From DASXKD01 sp963707905 (lineage in GTDB: Bacteria > Actinomycetota > Actinomycetes > Streptosporangiales > Streptosporangiaceae), in NCBI GenBank assembly GCA_963707905.1, contig CAVPSA010000028.1, positions 184,710 to 248,709 of the forward strand: DNA of 64,000 bases. The letters run 5' to 3'. The notes beneath the pieces are model-generated. The model did not search any database, was not told the origin of the DNA, and saw only the letters and a list, made by a program, of their open reading frames with translations. This document shows positions 8,191-17,600 of the stretch, one piece after another (the first letter of the stretch is position 1; every line of letters begins with the position of its first letter). Made by a program: the position numbers and the translations under genes.

Positions 8191-9057
8191 TCACGGCCGC
8201 TCTCCGAGCAGCCCGGTCGGGCGCACGCCGAGCATGATGAGCAGCGCCACGAACGCGATCACGTACTTGTAGTCGGCCGGGATGAAGACGGCGCTGATCT
8301 CGGTGGCCAGGCCGATGACCAGCGCACCGAGCATGGCGCCGTAGGGCTGGCCCGGGCCGCCGAGGAACACCGCGGCCAGGATGAGGACCAGGAACACGTC
8401 GGTGGAGCTCGCGTCGAAGCTGCCCGCGTCGATCGCGAAGACCGTGCCGGCCATCCCGCACAGCGCGCCGGTCAGCGCCCACGTCGCGGTGATGACCCGG
8501 CCGGTGCGGATGCCGCAGTTGCGGGCGAGGGTGCGGTTGGCGGCGGTGGCCCGCATCGCCTTGCCCAGCTTGGTGTAGCGCAGCAGCACGTGCACGCCGG
8601 CCATGGCCAGCACGGCCAGGGCCATGATCACGAGCTGGACCCCGGTCAGCGTCAGGCCGCCGGCGCTGAACGTCGGGCCGTTGCCCATGGTGTAGGAGAC
8701 GGGGACGCCGCCGGCCACCGCCTCCAGCCCGAACTCGATGATGAGGGTCATCCCCAGCGACACGATCACCAGGGTGATCGGGCTGGCCCCGCGCCGCTGG
8801 AACGGCGTGTAGACGAAGGAGTTGAGCAGTACCGACACCGCCGAGCAGACGGCCATGGCGACGAGCAGGCCGAGCCACACGGAGACGCCGTGGGAGTTCA
8901 CCAGGTAGGCCAGGAAGGCACCGAGGATCATCACGGCGCCGTAGGCGAGGTTGAGCACGTCGGTGACGCCGAACTGGAGGGTGAACCCTACCGAGGCGAT
9001 GGCGAGCACCGACGCGGTCACCAGGCCGAATCCGACCGAGGCGATAAACAGGGTCAC
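8191..9057 (-). CDS. livH: Branched-chain amino acid-type ABC permease LivH
   Basis: A 288-residue integral membrane protein with about eight hydrophobic segments and LivH hallmarks: ASVGFTLQFGVTDVLNLAYG at the N-terminus, the EAA-like loop GKAMRATAANRTLARNCGI, and GGPGQPYGAMLGALVIGLA. It forms the translocation channel with LivM. It is located between livK and livM in one left-running operon. Confidence 0.9.
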   Translation of the reverse strand: MTLFIASVGFGLVTASVLAIASVGFTLQFGVTDVLNLAYGAVMILGAFLAYLVNSHGVSVWLGLLVAMAVCSAVSVLLNSFVYTPFQRRGASPITLVIVSLGMTLIIEFGLEAVAGGVPVSYTMGNGPTFSAGGLTLTGVQLVIMALAVLAMAGVHVLLRYTKLGKAMRATAANRTLARNCGIRTGRVITATWALTGALCGMAGTVFAIDAGSFDASSTDVFLVLILAAVFLGGPGQPYGAMLGALVIGLATEISAVFIPADYKYVIAFVALLIMLGVRPTGLLGERP

Positions 9058-9148
9058 GGTGCGCCCGCTCCCGTGGTGCGAGATGGTGCCCGGGCGGGCA
9101 CTGGCCGGGGCGCCAGTGCCCGCACGGGACGTGCCGGGGTGCTGCGGA

Positions 9149-10543
9149 TCAAGGCTGGACGGCTCGCAACTCGGCGGCCGAGATGTTGCCGGCCACGTTT
9201 ACCTGGCCGGACGGGCTGTAGGTGTCGATCTGGAAGATGCCGGTCGAGTCGTGGAAGCTGTCGAAGGTGGTCGGGCCGCCGGGACCCTCGTACCTGATCG
9301 ACTTGCCGGCCTTGAGCGCCGCGGCGCACTGGACGAATCCGTAGCAGACGGTGGCGCCGGAGACGCCGTTACCGATCTTGATGATGTCCGGCCCGTACAC
9401 ACTCGGGCTGGTGCTCTTGGACATCAGCATGGCCAGTGCGGCGAGGTTGATGCCGTCGTAGAGGTGCACGCCGCCGGGAGCGCTCAGGTAGGTGGTGAAG
9501 TTCCCGACGGTGCCGGGCACCTTGCCCTGCTGCGACAGCAGCGCCGACTTGAACGGCCCGTAGGCGGGCCCGCTCGTCTCGGTGACCAGGTTGTCTGCGT
9601 GGAAGGTGGACGCGAACGTGCCCGCGCCGACCGCCGCGGCCGCCGCCTTGAAGAACGGCGGCGAGATCGCCGCCGAGGTGGCGATGATCGGGATCGCCTT
9701 GCCGTGGTTGAGCTGCTTGATCTCGGCGAACAGGGTGGGGTCGGCGGTGCCGAGCGCCTCGGTCATGATCGCCTGCGGGTGGGACTGGATGATCGCCTCG
9801 GCCTCGGTGCGGAAGGTGGTGGCCTTGAGGTCCAGCGTCTGGCTGGTCGCGAGGGCAATCCCGGCCTTCTTGAGCGAGGCGATGGCCGGCTGCACGAAGG
9901 TCTGCGATCCGATGTCGTTGCCGAACGCCAGCGCGACCTTCTTGTAGCCGAGCCGCTGGGCGATGACCACCATCGCGTAGGACTCTTCGAGGTCGGGCGG
10001 GACCAGCCGGTAGAAGTACGGGAAGTGCACGTGGTCGAACTCGGACTCCCCGGTCATGCAGAACATGGCCATCCTGCGGGCGTTGATCACCGGGACGACG
10101 GAGGCCGCCTCGTCCGAGGTGCAGCCGATCACCAGGGCCAGGTTGGGCGTGCTTGCGAACATCTGGTTGACCGCGGGCACGGCGTCCGCGGGCTCACCTC
10201 GGGTGTCCACGCTCTTACAGGTCAGCTTGTGGCCGAGCACGCCGCCGTGGGCGTCGATGACGCTCGTGGCGCCGTAGCAGGTGGCGAGGTAGGTGGGCCC
10301 GAGCGCGGCGTCCGGCCCACTGAACGGGGCAACGTCGGCGACGGTCAGCGTGGCCCCCGAGGCGGCCGAACTCGAGCCGCTGGCCGGGCTGGAACTGCTG
10401 CTGCTGCCACAGGCAGCGAGCGTGAGGGCGAGAGCGGCGGCAGCGGCCACCGCCCCGAGCGGCAGGATTCGCGGAGTAGTGCGCGGCGTTGGTCTGTGAT
10501 CATCCGCAGCCTGGGCCACGGTGACCGGTGTCGTCGACTTCAT
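9149..10543 (-). CDS. livK: Branched-chain amino acid-type ABC transporter substrate-binding lipoprotein LivK
   Basis: A 464-residue periplasmic-binding-protein-like lipoprotein. Residues 25-45 form a signal with lipobox LAAC (Cys45), followed by a Ser-rich linker and a type I Leu/Ile/Val-binding fold (VADVAPFSGPDAALGPTYL; VIGCTSDEAASVVPVINAR). The start at ATG 10543 has GGAGAG directly upstream; the next ATG at 10606 adds sequence outside the signal pattern. It is 59 bases downstream of the FAH-family gene and 91 bases upstream of livH. It determines substrate choice; the ligand cannot be read from sequence. Confidence 0.9.
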   Translation of the reverse strand: MKSTTPVTVAQAADDHRPTPRTTPRILPLGAVAAAAALALTLAACGSSSSSSPASGSSSAASGATLTVADVAPFSGPDAALGPTYLATCYGATSVIDAHGGVLGHKLTCKSVDTRGEPADAVPAVNQMFASTPNLALVIGCTSDEAASVVPVINARRMAMFCMTGESEFDHVHFPYFYRLVPPDLEESYAMVVIAQRLGYKKVALAFGNDIGSQTFVQPAIASLKKAGIALATSQTLDLKATTFRTEAEAIIQSHPQAIMTEALGTADPTLFAEIKQLNHGKAIPIIATSAAISPPFFKAAAAAVGAGTFASTFHADNLVTETSGPAYGPFKSALLSQQGKVPGTVGNFTTYLSAPGGVHLYDGINLAALAMLMSKSTSPSVYGPDIIKIGNGVSGATVCYGFVQCAAALKAGKSIRYEGPGGPTTFDSFHDSTGIFQIDTYSPSGQVNVAGNISAAELRAVQP

Positions 10544-10602
10544 GGACTCTCCGGGAGATGGAGTGACTGGTGGGGATGTGGGCAGCGACCCGGGCAGCCG
10601 GA

Positions 10603-11511
10603 TCACAGCCCTGGCCGGGCCGGGGAGCCACTGGGGTGCCAGCGCCAGTCGGACGGTGCGCCCTCCTCGGCAACGATCCGGTTGCGGATGGTGCCCACGT
10701 CCTCGACGGTCACCTCGATGACGTCACCGGGCTCCATCCACACGGGCGGGGTGCGGGCGAAACCAACGCCGCCCGGCGTGCCGGTGGCGATCACGTCACC
10801 GGGGGCCAGGCGGGTGAACGAAGAGAAGAACTCGATCGCCGCGGGAACGCTGACGAGCATCTGGGAGGTGCGCGCCGACTGCATCACGGTGCCGTTGAGC
10901 GTCGAGCTGATAGCCAGGTCACTGACGTCGACCTCGTCAGTGGTGACGACTTCTGGGCCGATCGGCATGCTGCCCACGAAGTTCTTGCCGGCCGTCCACT
11001 GGCTGGCGGCCCGCTGCCAGTCGCGGCAGGAGGCGTCGTTGAGCACCACAAAGCCCGCGATCGCGTCGAGGGCCTTTTCGGCGCGGATGTACCGGCCGCC
11101 GGCGCCGATCACGATGCCGAGTTCGGCCTCGTAGTCGAACTTGCTGGTGAGCGCCGGCTTCACCAGGTCCGCGTAGGGGGGCAGCACGCTGTCGCTGCCG
11201 CGCACGAAGGCGTCCGGCCAGGTCGGCACCGCGCGCCCGCCCTCCAGCGCGTGCTCGCTGTAGTTCAGGCCGAGGCACAGGATGCGTGGCGGGGCCGGCA
11301 CCGCCGCGGCGAACTCGGCCGGGCCGGCTTCGCGGCCGTCCTGCTCGGCCAGCGGACGGATCGCGTCCATCGCCCGGTCCCCCTCCGCCAGCACGTGCTG
11401 GAGGGAGGACATGCGCTCGTCCCCCGTGGCCTCACCGACATCGACGTAGCCGGAGCGCGCCTTGACGTGCAGGCGCGGTCCCCGGTCCGTGGCAATGGTG
11501 GCCAGCCTCAC
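10603..11511 (-). CDS. Fumarylacetoacetate hydrolase (FAH) family protein
   Basis: A 302-residue protein with an N-terminal cap domain and the FAH fold. It contains ILCLGLNYSEHALEG, the metal ligands in DYEAELGIVIG, the GFVVLNDASCRDWQ segment and TGTPGGVGFAR near the C-terminus. The family includes acylpyruvate hydrolases, HpcE-type isomerase/decarboxylases and ureidoglycolate lyases. GTG 11511 is preferred because AAAGGAG lies about 8 bases upstream; the longer frame to 11688 has no such site. As first gene of the operon with a Liv importer and a divergent FadR-type regulator, it probably works on the imported compound or its breakdown product (inference). Confidence 0.88.
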   Translation of the reverse strand: MRLATIATDRGPRLHVKARSGYVDVGEATGDERMSSLQHVLAEGDRAMDAIRPLAEQDGREAGPAEFAAAVPAPPRILCLGLNYSEHALEGGRAVPTWPDAFVRGSDSVLPPYADLVKPALTSKFDYEAELGIVIGAGGRYIRAEKALDAIAGFVVLNDASCRDWQRAASQWTAGKNFVGSMPIGPEVVTTDEVDVSDLAISSTLNGTVMQSARTSQMLVSVPAAIEFFSSFTRLAPGDVIATGTPGGVGFARTPPVWMEPGDVIEVTVEDVGTIRNRIVAEEGAPSDWRWHPSGSPARPGL

Positions 11512-11593
11512 CTGGGAGTCTCCTTTACCCTCGCGCCCCAATCGTTTGCGGTGCCGGCGTCGCATCGGTGGCGCGAGGCAGGTGACCGGCCGC

Positions 11594-11719
11594 GATTGGT
11601 TCTGAGATGTGGATTGGTTGAGAATAGGTCCGCTTGTAGATACCAGGTCAAGTGTTACGGATACGTGAACAATGCGTGGCAGCATCACAGTCTGGTCACG
11701 ATTGGTATGATTGGTTGAG
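11594..11719. promoter_or_regulatory. Repeated ATTGGTTGAG motifs in the divergent FAH/GntR promoter region
   Basis: GATTGGTTCTGAG begins at 11594, ATTGGTTGAG lies at 11613-11622 and again at 11710-11719, with ATTGGTATG at 11701. The repeats fill the AT-richer gap between the FAH operon and the divergent GntR-type gene. This is the usual place for the regulator's own operators. Binding by that regulator is inferred. Confidence 0.4.
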
Positions 11720-11753
11720 CTCGGTTCTAGAACAGGTAAAGGAGCGGACGGGG

Positions 11754-12531
11754 ATGGGGAAACCGCCCGGGGATATCCCAGCGCAACCGGCAGATCACCG
11801 GCACCGGCTCGCCGAGATCATCCTTGACGAGTCCCGGCGGGCCGGCCTGCGCCGTGGTTCCCGGCTGCCCACCGAACGGCAGCTCGCGGCGAACCTGGGA
11901 GCGACAAGGACCTCGGTCCGCCGTGCCCTCACGGTCCTGGAGGCCGAGGGCCGCATCTCCCGCGAAGTGGGCCGCGGCACCTTCCTGCGGGCGGAGCCGG
12001 AACCGAACGCCGGCGACGGGGCAGCCAACGGCCAGGCCAGGAGCGCGGACGATGTGGCCGAGCAGTACCTGGGCCCGGGCGGGCTGCGCCCGGGCGCACC
12101 AGGGCGGCTTCGCGCCAGCGGACGTCATGACGGTCCGGCGGCTGCTTGAGCCGCCCGCGATGCGGCTGGTGGTGGCGTGGGCCACGGCCGCCGATTTCGA
12201 GGAGATCGGCCGGTGCCTGGCCGGTGGCGAGCGCGCGGCCAGCTACGACGAGTTCGAGACCTGGGATCTCGCGCTGCACCGCAGCATCATGGCGGCCAGC
12301 CACAGCGCGCTGCTGACCAGGCTGTACGCCGTCATCGAGGAGGCAAGGCACGGCCGCTTCTGGGGTGACCTCAAGCGCCGCAGCGCGTCGCGGGAGCGGC
12401 AGCACGCCTATCAGGCCGACCACGCCGAGCTGGTGGCCGCGCTGCGGGCCAGGGACGCCGACCGCGCGGTGGAGGCGATGCGCGCGCACCTGGCCCGGGT
12501 GGCCGGCCACCTGTTCGACGAGACCGCCTGA
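11754..12531 (+). CDS. GntR/FadR-type transcriptional regulator, frameshifted (+1)
   Basis: The N-terminal winged helix (residues about 15-80: LPTERQLAANLGATRTSVRR, then ALTVLEAEGRISREVGRGT) is read from ATG 11754, which has AAGGAG about 10 bases upstream. The C-terminal FCD effector domain (ADVMTVRRLLEPPAMRLVVA, then LHRSIMAASHSALLTRLY) is in the next frame and ends at 12531. The span is 778 bases, one more than a whole number of codons, so one surplus base lies in the linker at about 12050-12115. Corrected length is 258 residues, normal for FadR-type proteins. It is divergent from the FAH-liv operon and probably represses it. Confidence 0.8.
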
Positions 12532-12591
12532 GCAGTGCTGGCCCATGGGGGCGCGACCCCCTGGAAACCCCGCTGGCCGGCCGGCCCGTGA

Positions 12592-13623
12592 CTACCCTTC
12601 TGACATCCGCTGGCAGAGCCAGGCCAGGGACTGCGGGTACCTGTAGTCGATGGCCATATGGCTGGCCTCGAAGAGCTCGAACCTGATCTTTTCCGCCGGG
12701 ACGCCTGCCTCGCGCAGCGCGGCGTGCACGGCCTCGGCACCGATGTCGAGGAACCACTCGTCCCTGACGCCCGCGTCGATCCAGATCGCCCGCAGCCCCC
12801 GGAGCGCACCGGCGTACTTCGGGATCATCCGGACCGGGTCCCAGTCCAGCCAGCGCTGCCAGACTTCGGGCCGGATCACCCCGGTCCGTGGGTCGAAGGG
12901 CAGCTGCACCGTGCCGTCCGGCTCGGCCGAGAAGCACGCCGCCACGCCGAGCAGCCCGAGCAGGTCGTGGTCGGCCTCCCTGGTGAACGACGTCCTTGAG
13001 CCGAAGTCCGCCCACCAGCGCCAGATGTCACCGTCGTACTCGCGCAGGTAACGCACTGCCTTGCCGAACTCGGGGACGTAGCACAGCTCGTAGAGCGAGT
13101 CGCCGGCATGGGTGGCGAGCGCCCCGAACAGGTCGGGCCGCAGCATGGGAGTGATCATCGCGCCGAACCCGCCGCTCGACTTGCCCATGATCGCCCGGTG
13201 GGCAGGGTCGCCCAGCGTCCGGTACCGCGCGTCCACCCACGGGACCACCTCGTCGCAGAGGTAGGAGTGGTAACGGCCGGTGCCCGGGGAGTCGACGAAC
13301 TGGCTGCCGCCGTAAGCGGTCCACGCGTCCACGTACACGACGATGGCGGGCGGCGCCTCGCCCGACGCGAACACGGCGTCGGCGGTCTCGGGGAACGGCT
13401 GCCGGAACGGCGCCCGGTTGGCCCACATCGCCAGGTGGCCGGTGTAGCCCTGGATCACGTACACCGAGGGGTAGCGGCGGTCCGGCTCCGCGTCGTACCC
13501 CGGCGGCAGGTACACCCACAGCGGCCGCTCATGGGGGTCTTTCAGCGGGTTGTCCTTGAGCAGCTCGCTGGTGATCGTCTGCTGATCGATGCGGCCGATC
13601 AGGTCGGCGGACCAGGGCAGCAT
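12592..13623 (-). CDS. Alpha/beta-hydrolase, esterase D-like (PF00756 type)
   Basis: A 343-residue soluble hydrolase. It carries RPLWVYLPPGYDAEPDRRYP near residue 33, oxyanion segment VIQGYTGHLAMW, nucleophile Ser in MGKSSGGFGAM (near 175) and a C-terminal FEASHMAIDYR providing the likely His. Family members include S-formylglutathione hydrolases, feruloyl-esterase-like enzymes and mycolyltransferases. There is no signal peptide, so a cytoplasmic esterase is likely. AAGGAGG sits 4 bases before ATG 13623. It is divergent from the E1 gene at 13688; the substrate is not evident. Confidence 0.85.
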   Translation of the reverse strand: MLPWSADLIGRIDQQTITSELLKDNPLKDPHERPLWVYLPPGYDAEPDRRYPSVYVIQGYTGHLAMWANRAPFRQPFPETADAVFASGEAPPAIVVYVDAWTAYGGSQFVDSPGTGRYHSYLCDEVVPWVDARYRTLGDPAHRAIMGKSSGGFGAMITPMLRPDLFGALATHAGDSLYELCYVPEFGKAVRYLREYDGDIWRWWADFGSRTSFTREADHDLLGLLGVAACFSAEPDGTVQLPFDPRTGVIRPEVWQRWLDWDPVRMIPKYAGALRGLRAIWIDAGVRDEWFLDIGAEAVHAALREAGVPAEKIRFELFEASHMAIDYRYPQSLAWLCQRMSEG

Positions 13624-13687
13624 GGAGCCTCCTTCGTAGCTGGCAGGCGGGACTGGGCACGGCCGGCCTACCGCCTACGGTAGACGC

Positions 13688-15955
13688 ATGAGCCAAGCGG
13701 CTGACGAGCGCACGGGCGAGGTGGCGCGGGAGCGCGACGCGGTGGAGCGCCACTTCGCCAGGTCGATCCTGGCGATGCTCACGGTCACCCCGGAGGAGTC
13801 ACCGCCGGCGGTGGCCGCCCCGGTCCGCCCTGGCTCGGCGCTGACCGGCGAGCGCTGCCTGGAACTGTTCGACGCCCAGCTTGCCAGCCGCCATCTGGAC
13901 GTCGCCGCGCGCTGGCTGCGGTCCCGCAACGCCGGCTTCTACACGATCGGCTCCTCCGGCCACGAGGGCAACGCGGCGCTGGCCGCCGCCCTGCGGCCCG
14001 CCGATCCGGCGTTGCTGCACTACCGCTCGTGCGCCTTCTACCTGGTCCGCGCGGCTCAGGCGGCGCCACCCAGGGACGGCGTGCGCGACGTGCTGCTCGG
14101 CCTGGCCGCGGCCGAGGCGGAGCCGATCGCCGGCGGCCGGCACAAGGTCCTCGGCCATGCCGACCTGAACGTGATCCCGGTGACTTCCACGATCGCTTCG
14201 CACCTGCCGAGGGCGGTCGGGCTGGCCTTCAGCCTCGGCCGGGCCGCCCGGCTGGGGTCCGCCGCGCGCTGGCCCGCCGACGCGATCGTGCTCGCGAGCA
14301 TTGGCGACGCCTCGGTCAACCACTCCACCGCGGCCGGGGCGCTGAACACCGCCGCCTACTGCGCCTACCAGCGCCTGCCGCTGCCGCTGCTGGTGGTGTG
14401 CGAGGACAACGGGATCGGCATCAGCGTGCGCACCCCGCCCGGCTGGGTCGCCGCGGCCACCTCGGGCAGGCCGGGCCTGCGCTACTTCCACGCCGACGGC
14501 TCCGACCTGGCCGACGTCTTCGACACCACGCTGGAGGCGGCGGCGTGGGTCAGGCAGCAGCGCTCCCCCGCGTTCCTGCACCTGTCCATGGTGCGGCTGG
14601 GCGGTCACGCGGGCGCCGACCCCGAGACCGCATACCGGCAGGCCGCCGAGATCACCGCGGACCTGGACGCCGACCCGCTGATCGGCACCGCCCGGCTGCT
14701 CATCGGCGCCGGCCTGCTGTCCCCCGGCGACGTGCTCGACCGGTACGAGGCCTCGCGCGCCCGAATCCTCGGCCGGGCCGCGGAACTGGCCGGGGCGCCC
14801 CGGCTGACCAGCGCGGCCCAGGTGATGGCGCCGCTCGCGCCGCGCTGCCCGGACGAGGTCGCGGCCGGGGCCGCCGCCCCGGCCGGGGCAGCGGCGCGGC
14901 AGCGCGCGTTCGGTGGCCGGCTGCCCGAGTCGGCCGGGCCGATGACCCTGGCCCAGGCCATCAACGCCACGCTCACCGACGCCCTGGCGGCCCGGCCGGG
15001 CATGCTGGTGTTCGGCGAGGACGTCGCGCGCAAGGGCGGCGTGTACGGGGTGACCAGGGGCCTGCTGGCCGCCTTCGGCGCGGGCCGGGTGTTCGACACC
15101 GTGCTGGACGAGCAGTCCATCCTCGGCCTCGCCCTCGGCGCGGGGCTGGCCGGGCTGCTGCCGGTACCGGAGATCCAGTACCTCGCCTACCTGCACAACG
15201 CCGCCGACCAGATCAGGGGCGAGGCCGCCACACTGTCGTTCTTCTCCCAGGGCCGCTACCGCAACCCGCTGGTGGTCCGCATCGCCGGCTATGCCTACCA
15301 GGGCTTCGGCGGCCACTTCCATAACGACAACAGCGTGGCGGCGCTGCGCGACATACCCGGGCTGATCGTCGCCTCGCCGGCCAGGCCGGACGACGCCGCG
15401 GCCATGCTGCGGACCTGCCTGGCCGCCGCCGGGGCGGACGGCAGCGTGTGCGCCTTCCTTGAGCCGATCGCGCTCTACCACACCCGTGACCTGCTGGCCG
15501 CGGGTGACGGGGGCTGGAAGGTCAGCTACGAACCGCCGGAGCGGTGGGCGGCCGGGCATGTGCCGGTCGGCCGGGCCCGCACCCACGGCGAAGGCACCGA
15601 CCTGACGATCGTGACGTTCGGCAACGGGCTGTGGCTGAGCCTGCGGGCGGCGGACAAGCTGGCAGCCGAGGGGATCGGCGCGCGGGTGCTCGACCTGCGC
15701 TGGCTGGCGCCGCTGCCGGCCGGCGACATCCTCAGGGAGGCCACCGCCACCGGCCGTGTCCTGATCGCCGACGAGACCCGGCGCAGCGGTGGCGTGGCCG
15801 AGGCGGTGCTCGCGGCCCTGGCCGACGGTGGCTTCCGCGGCCAGGCGGTCCGGGTGACCAGCGAGGACAGCTTCGTGCCGCTCGGCGACGCGGCCGCGGC
15901 CGTGCTGCTGTCACAGCAGGCCATCGAGGCCGCCGCGCGCACCCTGGTCCGGTAA
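13688..15955 (+). CDS. Single-chain thiamine-dependent 2-oxoacid dehydrogenase E1 (alpha-beta fusion)
   Basis: A 755-residue protein joining E1 alpha and beta. The alpha part (about 1-400) has FYTIGSSGHEGNAALAAALR and a thiamine-diphosphate region from GDASVNHSTAAGALN to VVCEDNGIGIS. The beta part (about 425-755) has GMLVFGEDVARKGGVYGVT, the DEQSILGLALGAGLAGLLPV pyrimidine-binding region and RPDDAAAMLRTCLAA. This organisation matches branched-chain 2-oxoacid dehydrogenase-type E1 rather than homodimeric AceE. No E2 or E3 gene is adjacent, so it must borrow partners or act alone. Start ATG 13688 is uncontested. Confidence 0.85.
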   Translation: MSQAADERTGEVARERDAVERHFARSILAMLTVTPEESPPAVAAPVRPGSALTGERCLELFDAQLASRHLDVAARWLRSRNAGFYTIGSSGHEGNAALAAALRPADPALLHYRSCAFYLVRAAQAAPPRDGVRDVLLGLAAAEAEPIAGGRHKVLGHADLNVIPVTSTIASHLPRAVGLAFSLGRAARLGSAARWPADAIVLASIGDASVNHSTAAGALNTAAYCAYQRLPLPLLVVCEDNGIGISVRTPPGWVAAATSGRPGLRYFHADGSDLADVFDTTLEAAAWVRQQRSPAFLHLSMVRLGGHAGADPETAYRQAAEITADLDADPLIGTARLLIGAGLLSPGDVLDRYEASRARILGRAAELAGAPRLTSAAQVMAPLAPRCPDEVAAGAAAPAGAAARQRAFGGRLPESAGPMTLAQAINATLTDALAARPGMLVFGEDVARKGGVYGVTRGLLAAFGAGRVFDTVLDEQSILGLALGAGLAGLLPVPEIQYLAYLHNAADQIRGEAATLSFFSQGRYRNPLVVRIAGYAYQGFGGHFHNDNSVAALRDIPGLIVASPARPDDAAAMLRTCLAAAGADGSVCAFLEPIALYHTRDLLAAGDGGWKVSYEPPERWAAGHVPVGRARTHGEGTDLTIVTFGNGLWLSLRAADKLAAEGIGARVLDLRWLAPLPAGDILREATATGRVLIADETRRSGGVAEAVLAALADGGFRGQAVRVTSEDSFVPLGDAAAAVLLSQQAIEAAARTLVR

Positions 15956-16034
15956 CGCCTCTCCTGCTTGCCATGGGGTCCGGTCACGGATGGCTCAGCT
16001 AGCACGGTGTCGACGCGGTGATCGGCGATCCAGG

Positions 16035-16853
16035 TCACCGGGCCAGGTGAGCAAGCAGCGTTGCGCTGACCTCGGCCGCCGAGGACACGTTGGCCAGGTG
16101 CGCGGCGCCGCGGATGACCCGCAGCCGCGCACCGGGGATCGCGGCTGCGATCACGGCCCCGTGCCACGGCGGGGTCGCCGGATCCTCGGCCCCGGCGACG
16201 ACGAGCGTCGGCGCGGTGACCGAGGCGAGCAGCGGCCGCAGGTCCATCGCCGCGATCGCGTCACAGCAGCCCGCGTAGCCCTCGGGGGCGACGTCCTGCT
16301 CCAGGGTGGTGACGAACCGCGCCACGGTGCCCGGATGAGCGGTCTCGTAGGCAGGGGTGAACCAGCGCCCGACGACCTGCTTGGCGATCGAGCCGAGCCC
16401 GTCGCAGCGCACCGCCGCGGCCCGGTCCACCCATAGCTGCGCGGGCTGCAGGCACGCCGAGGTGCAGCACAGCGCGAGCGCCTCGATCCGGTCCGGCACG
16501 TTCGCCGCGAGCCACATGCCGACCATGCCGCCGAGCGAAACGCCGGCGTAGTAAGCGCTGCGCACCTCGAACTCATCGAGCAGCGCCAGCACGTCGGCGC
16601 CGAGGCCGGAGATCGCGTAAGGCCCGGGTGGTGCGGGTGAGCCGCCATGGCCCCGGTGTTCGTACCGCAGCAGCCGGAACCGGCGGCCAAGCGCGTCCAG
16701 CTGCGGCTCCCACAGTTCCCTGGTCGTGCCGAGCGAGTTGCCCAGCACCAGGACCGGTGCGCCGGGCGGCCCGCTCATGCTCGCGGACAGTTCCACTGGC
16801 GTCCCGGCCCGCGCCCCCCGCCGGGGCAGCTCGCGCCCGTCTGGCTCAGACAT
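16035..16853 (-). CDS. pcaD: 3-oxoadipate enol-lactonase PcaD
   Basis: A 272-residue alpha/beta hydrolase with nucleophile GVSLGGMVGMW, acid region VVAGAEDPATPP and His in RGAAHLANVSS. Together with position in the pca cluster this identifies the enzyme that opens 3-oxoadipate enol-lactone to 3-oxoadipate. ATG 16853 lies within the last codons of pcaG, whose corrected stop is 16846-16848, so the two are translationally coupled by an 8-base overlap. It is the last gene of the left-running pca operon and convergent with the E1 gene. Confidence 0.88.
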   Translation of the reverse strand: MSEPDGRELPRRGARAGTPVELSASMSGPPGAPVLVLGNSLGTTRELWEPQLDALGRRFRLLRYEHRGHGGSPAPPGPYAISGLGADVLALLDEFEVRSAYYAGVSLGGMVGMWLAANVPDRIEALALCCTSACLQPAQLWVDRAAAVRCDGLGSIAKQVVGRWFTPAYETAHPGTVARFVTTLEQDVAPEGYAGCCDAIAAMDLRPLLASVTAPTLVVAGAEDPATPPWHGAVIAAAIPGARLRVIRGAAHLANVSSAAEVSATLLAHLAR

Positions 16854-17419
16854 CGAAGAAGACCGTCTCCTGATCTCCCTGCAGGTGAATGTCGAACAGC
16901 AGCCGGCCCGGCGCGTCCGGGGTCTGCCGCGGCGATCAGGGTGGCGGCCCGGGCCGGGTCGCCGATCGAGGCAAGCACCGGGTCGGCCCCGTTCGCGGGC
17001 CCCTCGTCGGGGAAGTAGACCCGCGTCACCACCCGGTCGAGCAGCCCGCGGGCGAACACAGAGACATCCAGGTGCGGGGCTTCTGTTCCCCCGCCCGGGC
17101 TGGGCAGCGGCCCCGGCTTCAGCGTCACGATGCGATACGCCCCGTCGGGGCCGGTGGGACACCGGCCGAAACCGCGGAACCCGGGGCCGGCCGCGCCACG
17201 AGGGTCGTCGGGGTGCGCGAACCGCCCGTCCGGGCCGGCCTGCCAGGTCTCCACCAGCGCATCGGTGACCGGGTCCCCGGCACCGTCGAAGACCCGGCCG
17301 GTGAGGGTGATCGCCCCGGCGGTGCCCTCGGGCACCACGAACGGGCCGTCCGGCCAGGGCAGCCCGATCGCCAGGAACGGCCCCACGGTCTGGGACGGTG
17401 TCAGCTTCGCGTTCAGCAT
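16846..17419 (-). CDS. pcaG: Protocatechuate 3,4-dioxygenase alpha subunit PcaG, frameshifted near the C-terminus (+1)
   Basis: Begins LTPSQTVGPFLAIGLPW and contains the intradiol-dioxygenase core (TGRVFDGAGDPVTDALVETW, YRIVTLKPGPLP, APHLDVSVFARGL). The alpha subunit lacks the HIH iron ligands, as expected. After AAADP the frame breaks: one surplus base near 16917 shifts the true ending (GRLLFDIHLQGDQETVFFDV) into another frame stopping at 16846. The span is 574 bases, 191 codons plus one. Without correction the reading frame runs on to 16775 with an unrelated tail. Corrected length, 190 residues, is normal for PcaG. A sequence error is likely. Confidence 0.85.
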
Positions 17420-17600
17420 TTCCTGGCCTCCCTCGCGGGCGCTTCGCTGGCTTCGGGAGGCAGCGGGGTCCGGGGGCCTGCCCCCGGGGACAGCAGAGTC
17501 TCGCCGCCGGGACACCGCAACGGCGCCTGGGGCGCCTTGTGCGGCGTTCGGCCCGGCGGCTGCGGCGTGGTGGTGCAGCTCACAGCGTCCAGCTGTCTCA
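17420..17600. other. pcaH-pcaG intergenic segment with GC-rich hairpin
   Basis: A 181-base gap inside an otherwise tightly packed operon. It holds a GC-rich hairpin (CCGGGGGC and GCCCCCGG around 17471-17490). No gene is seen. It could modulate the alpha/beta subunit ratio, or be a dispersed repeat. Confidence 0.3.
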
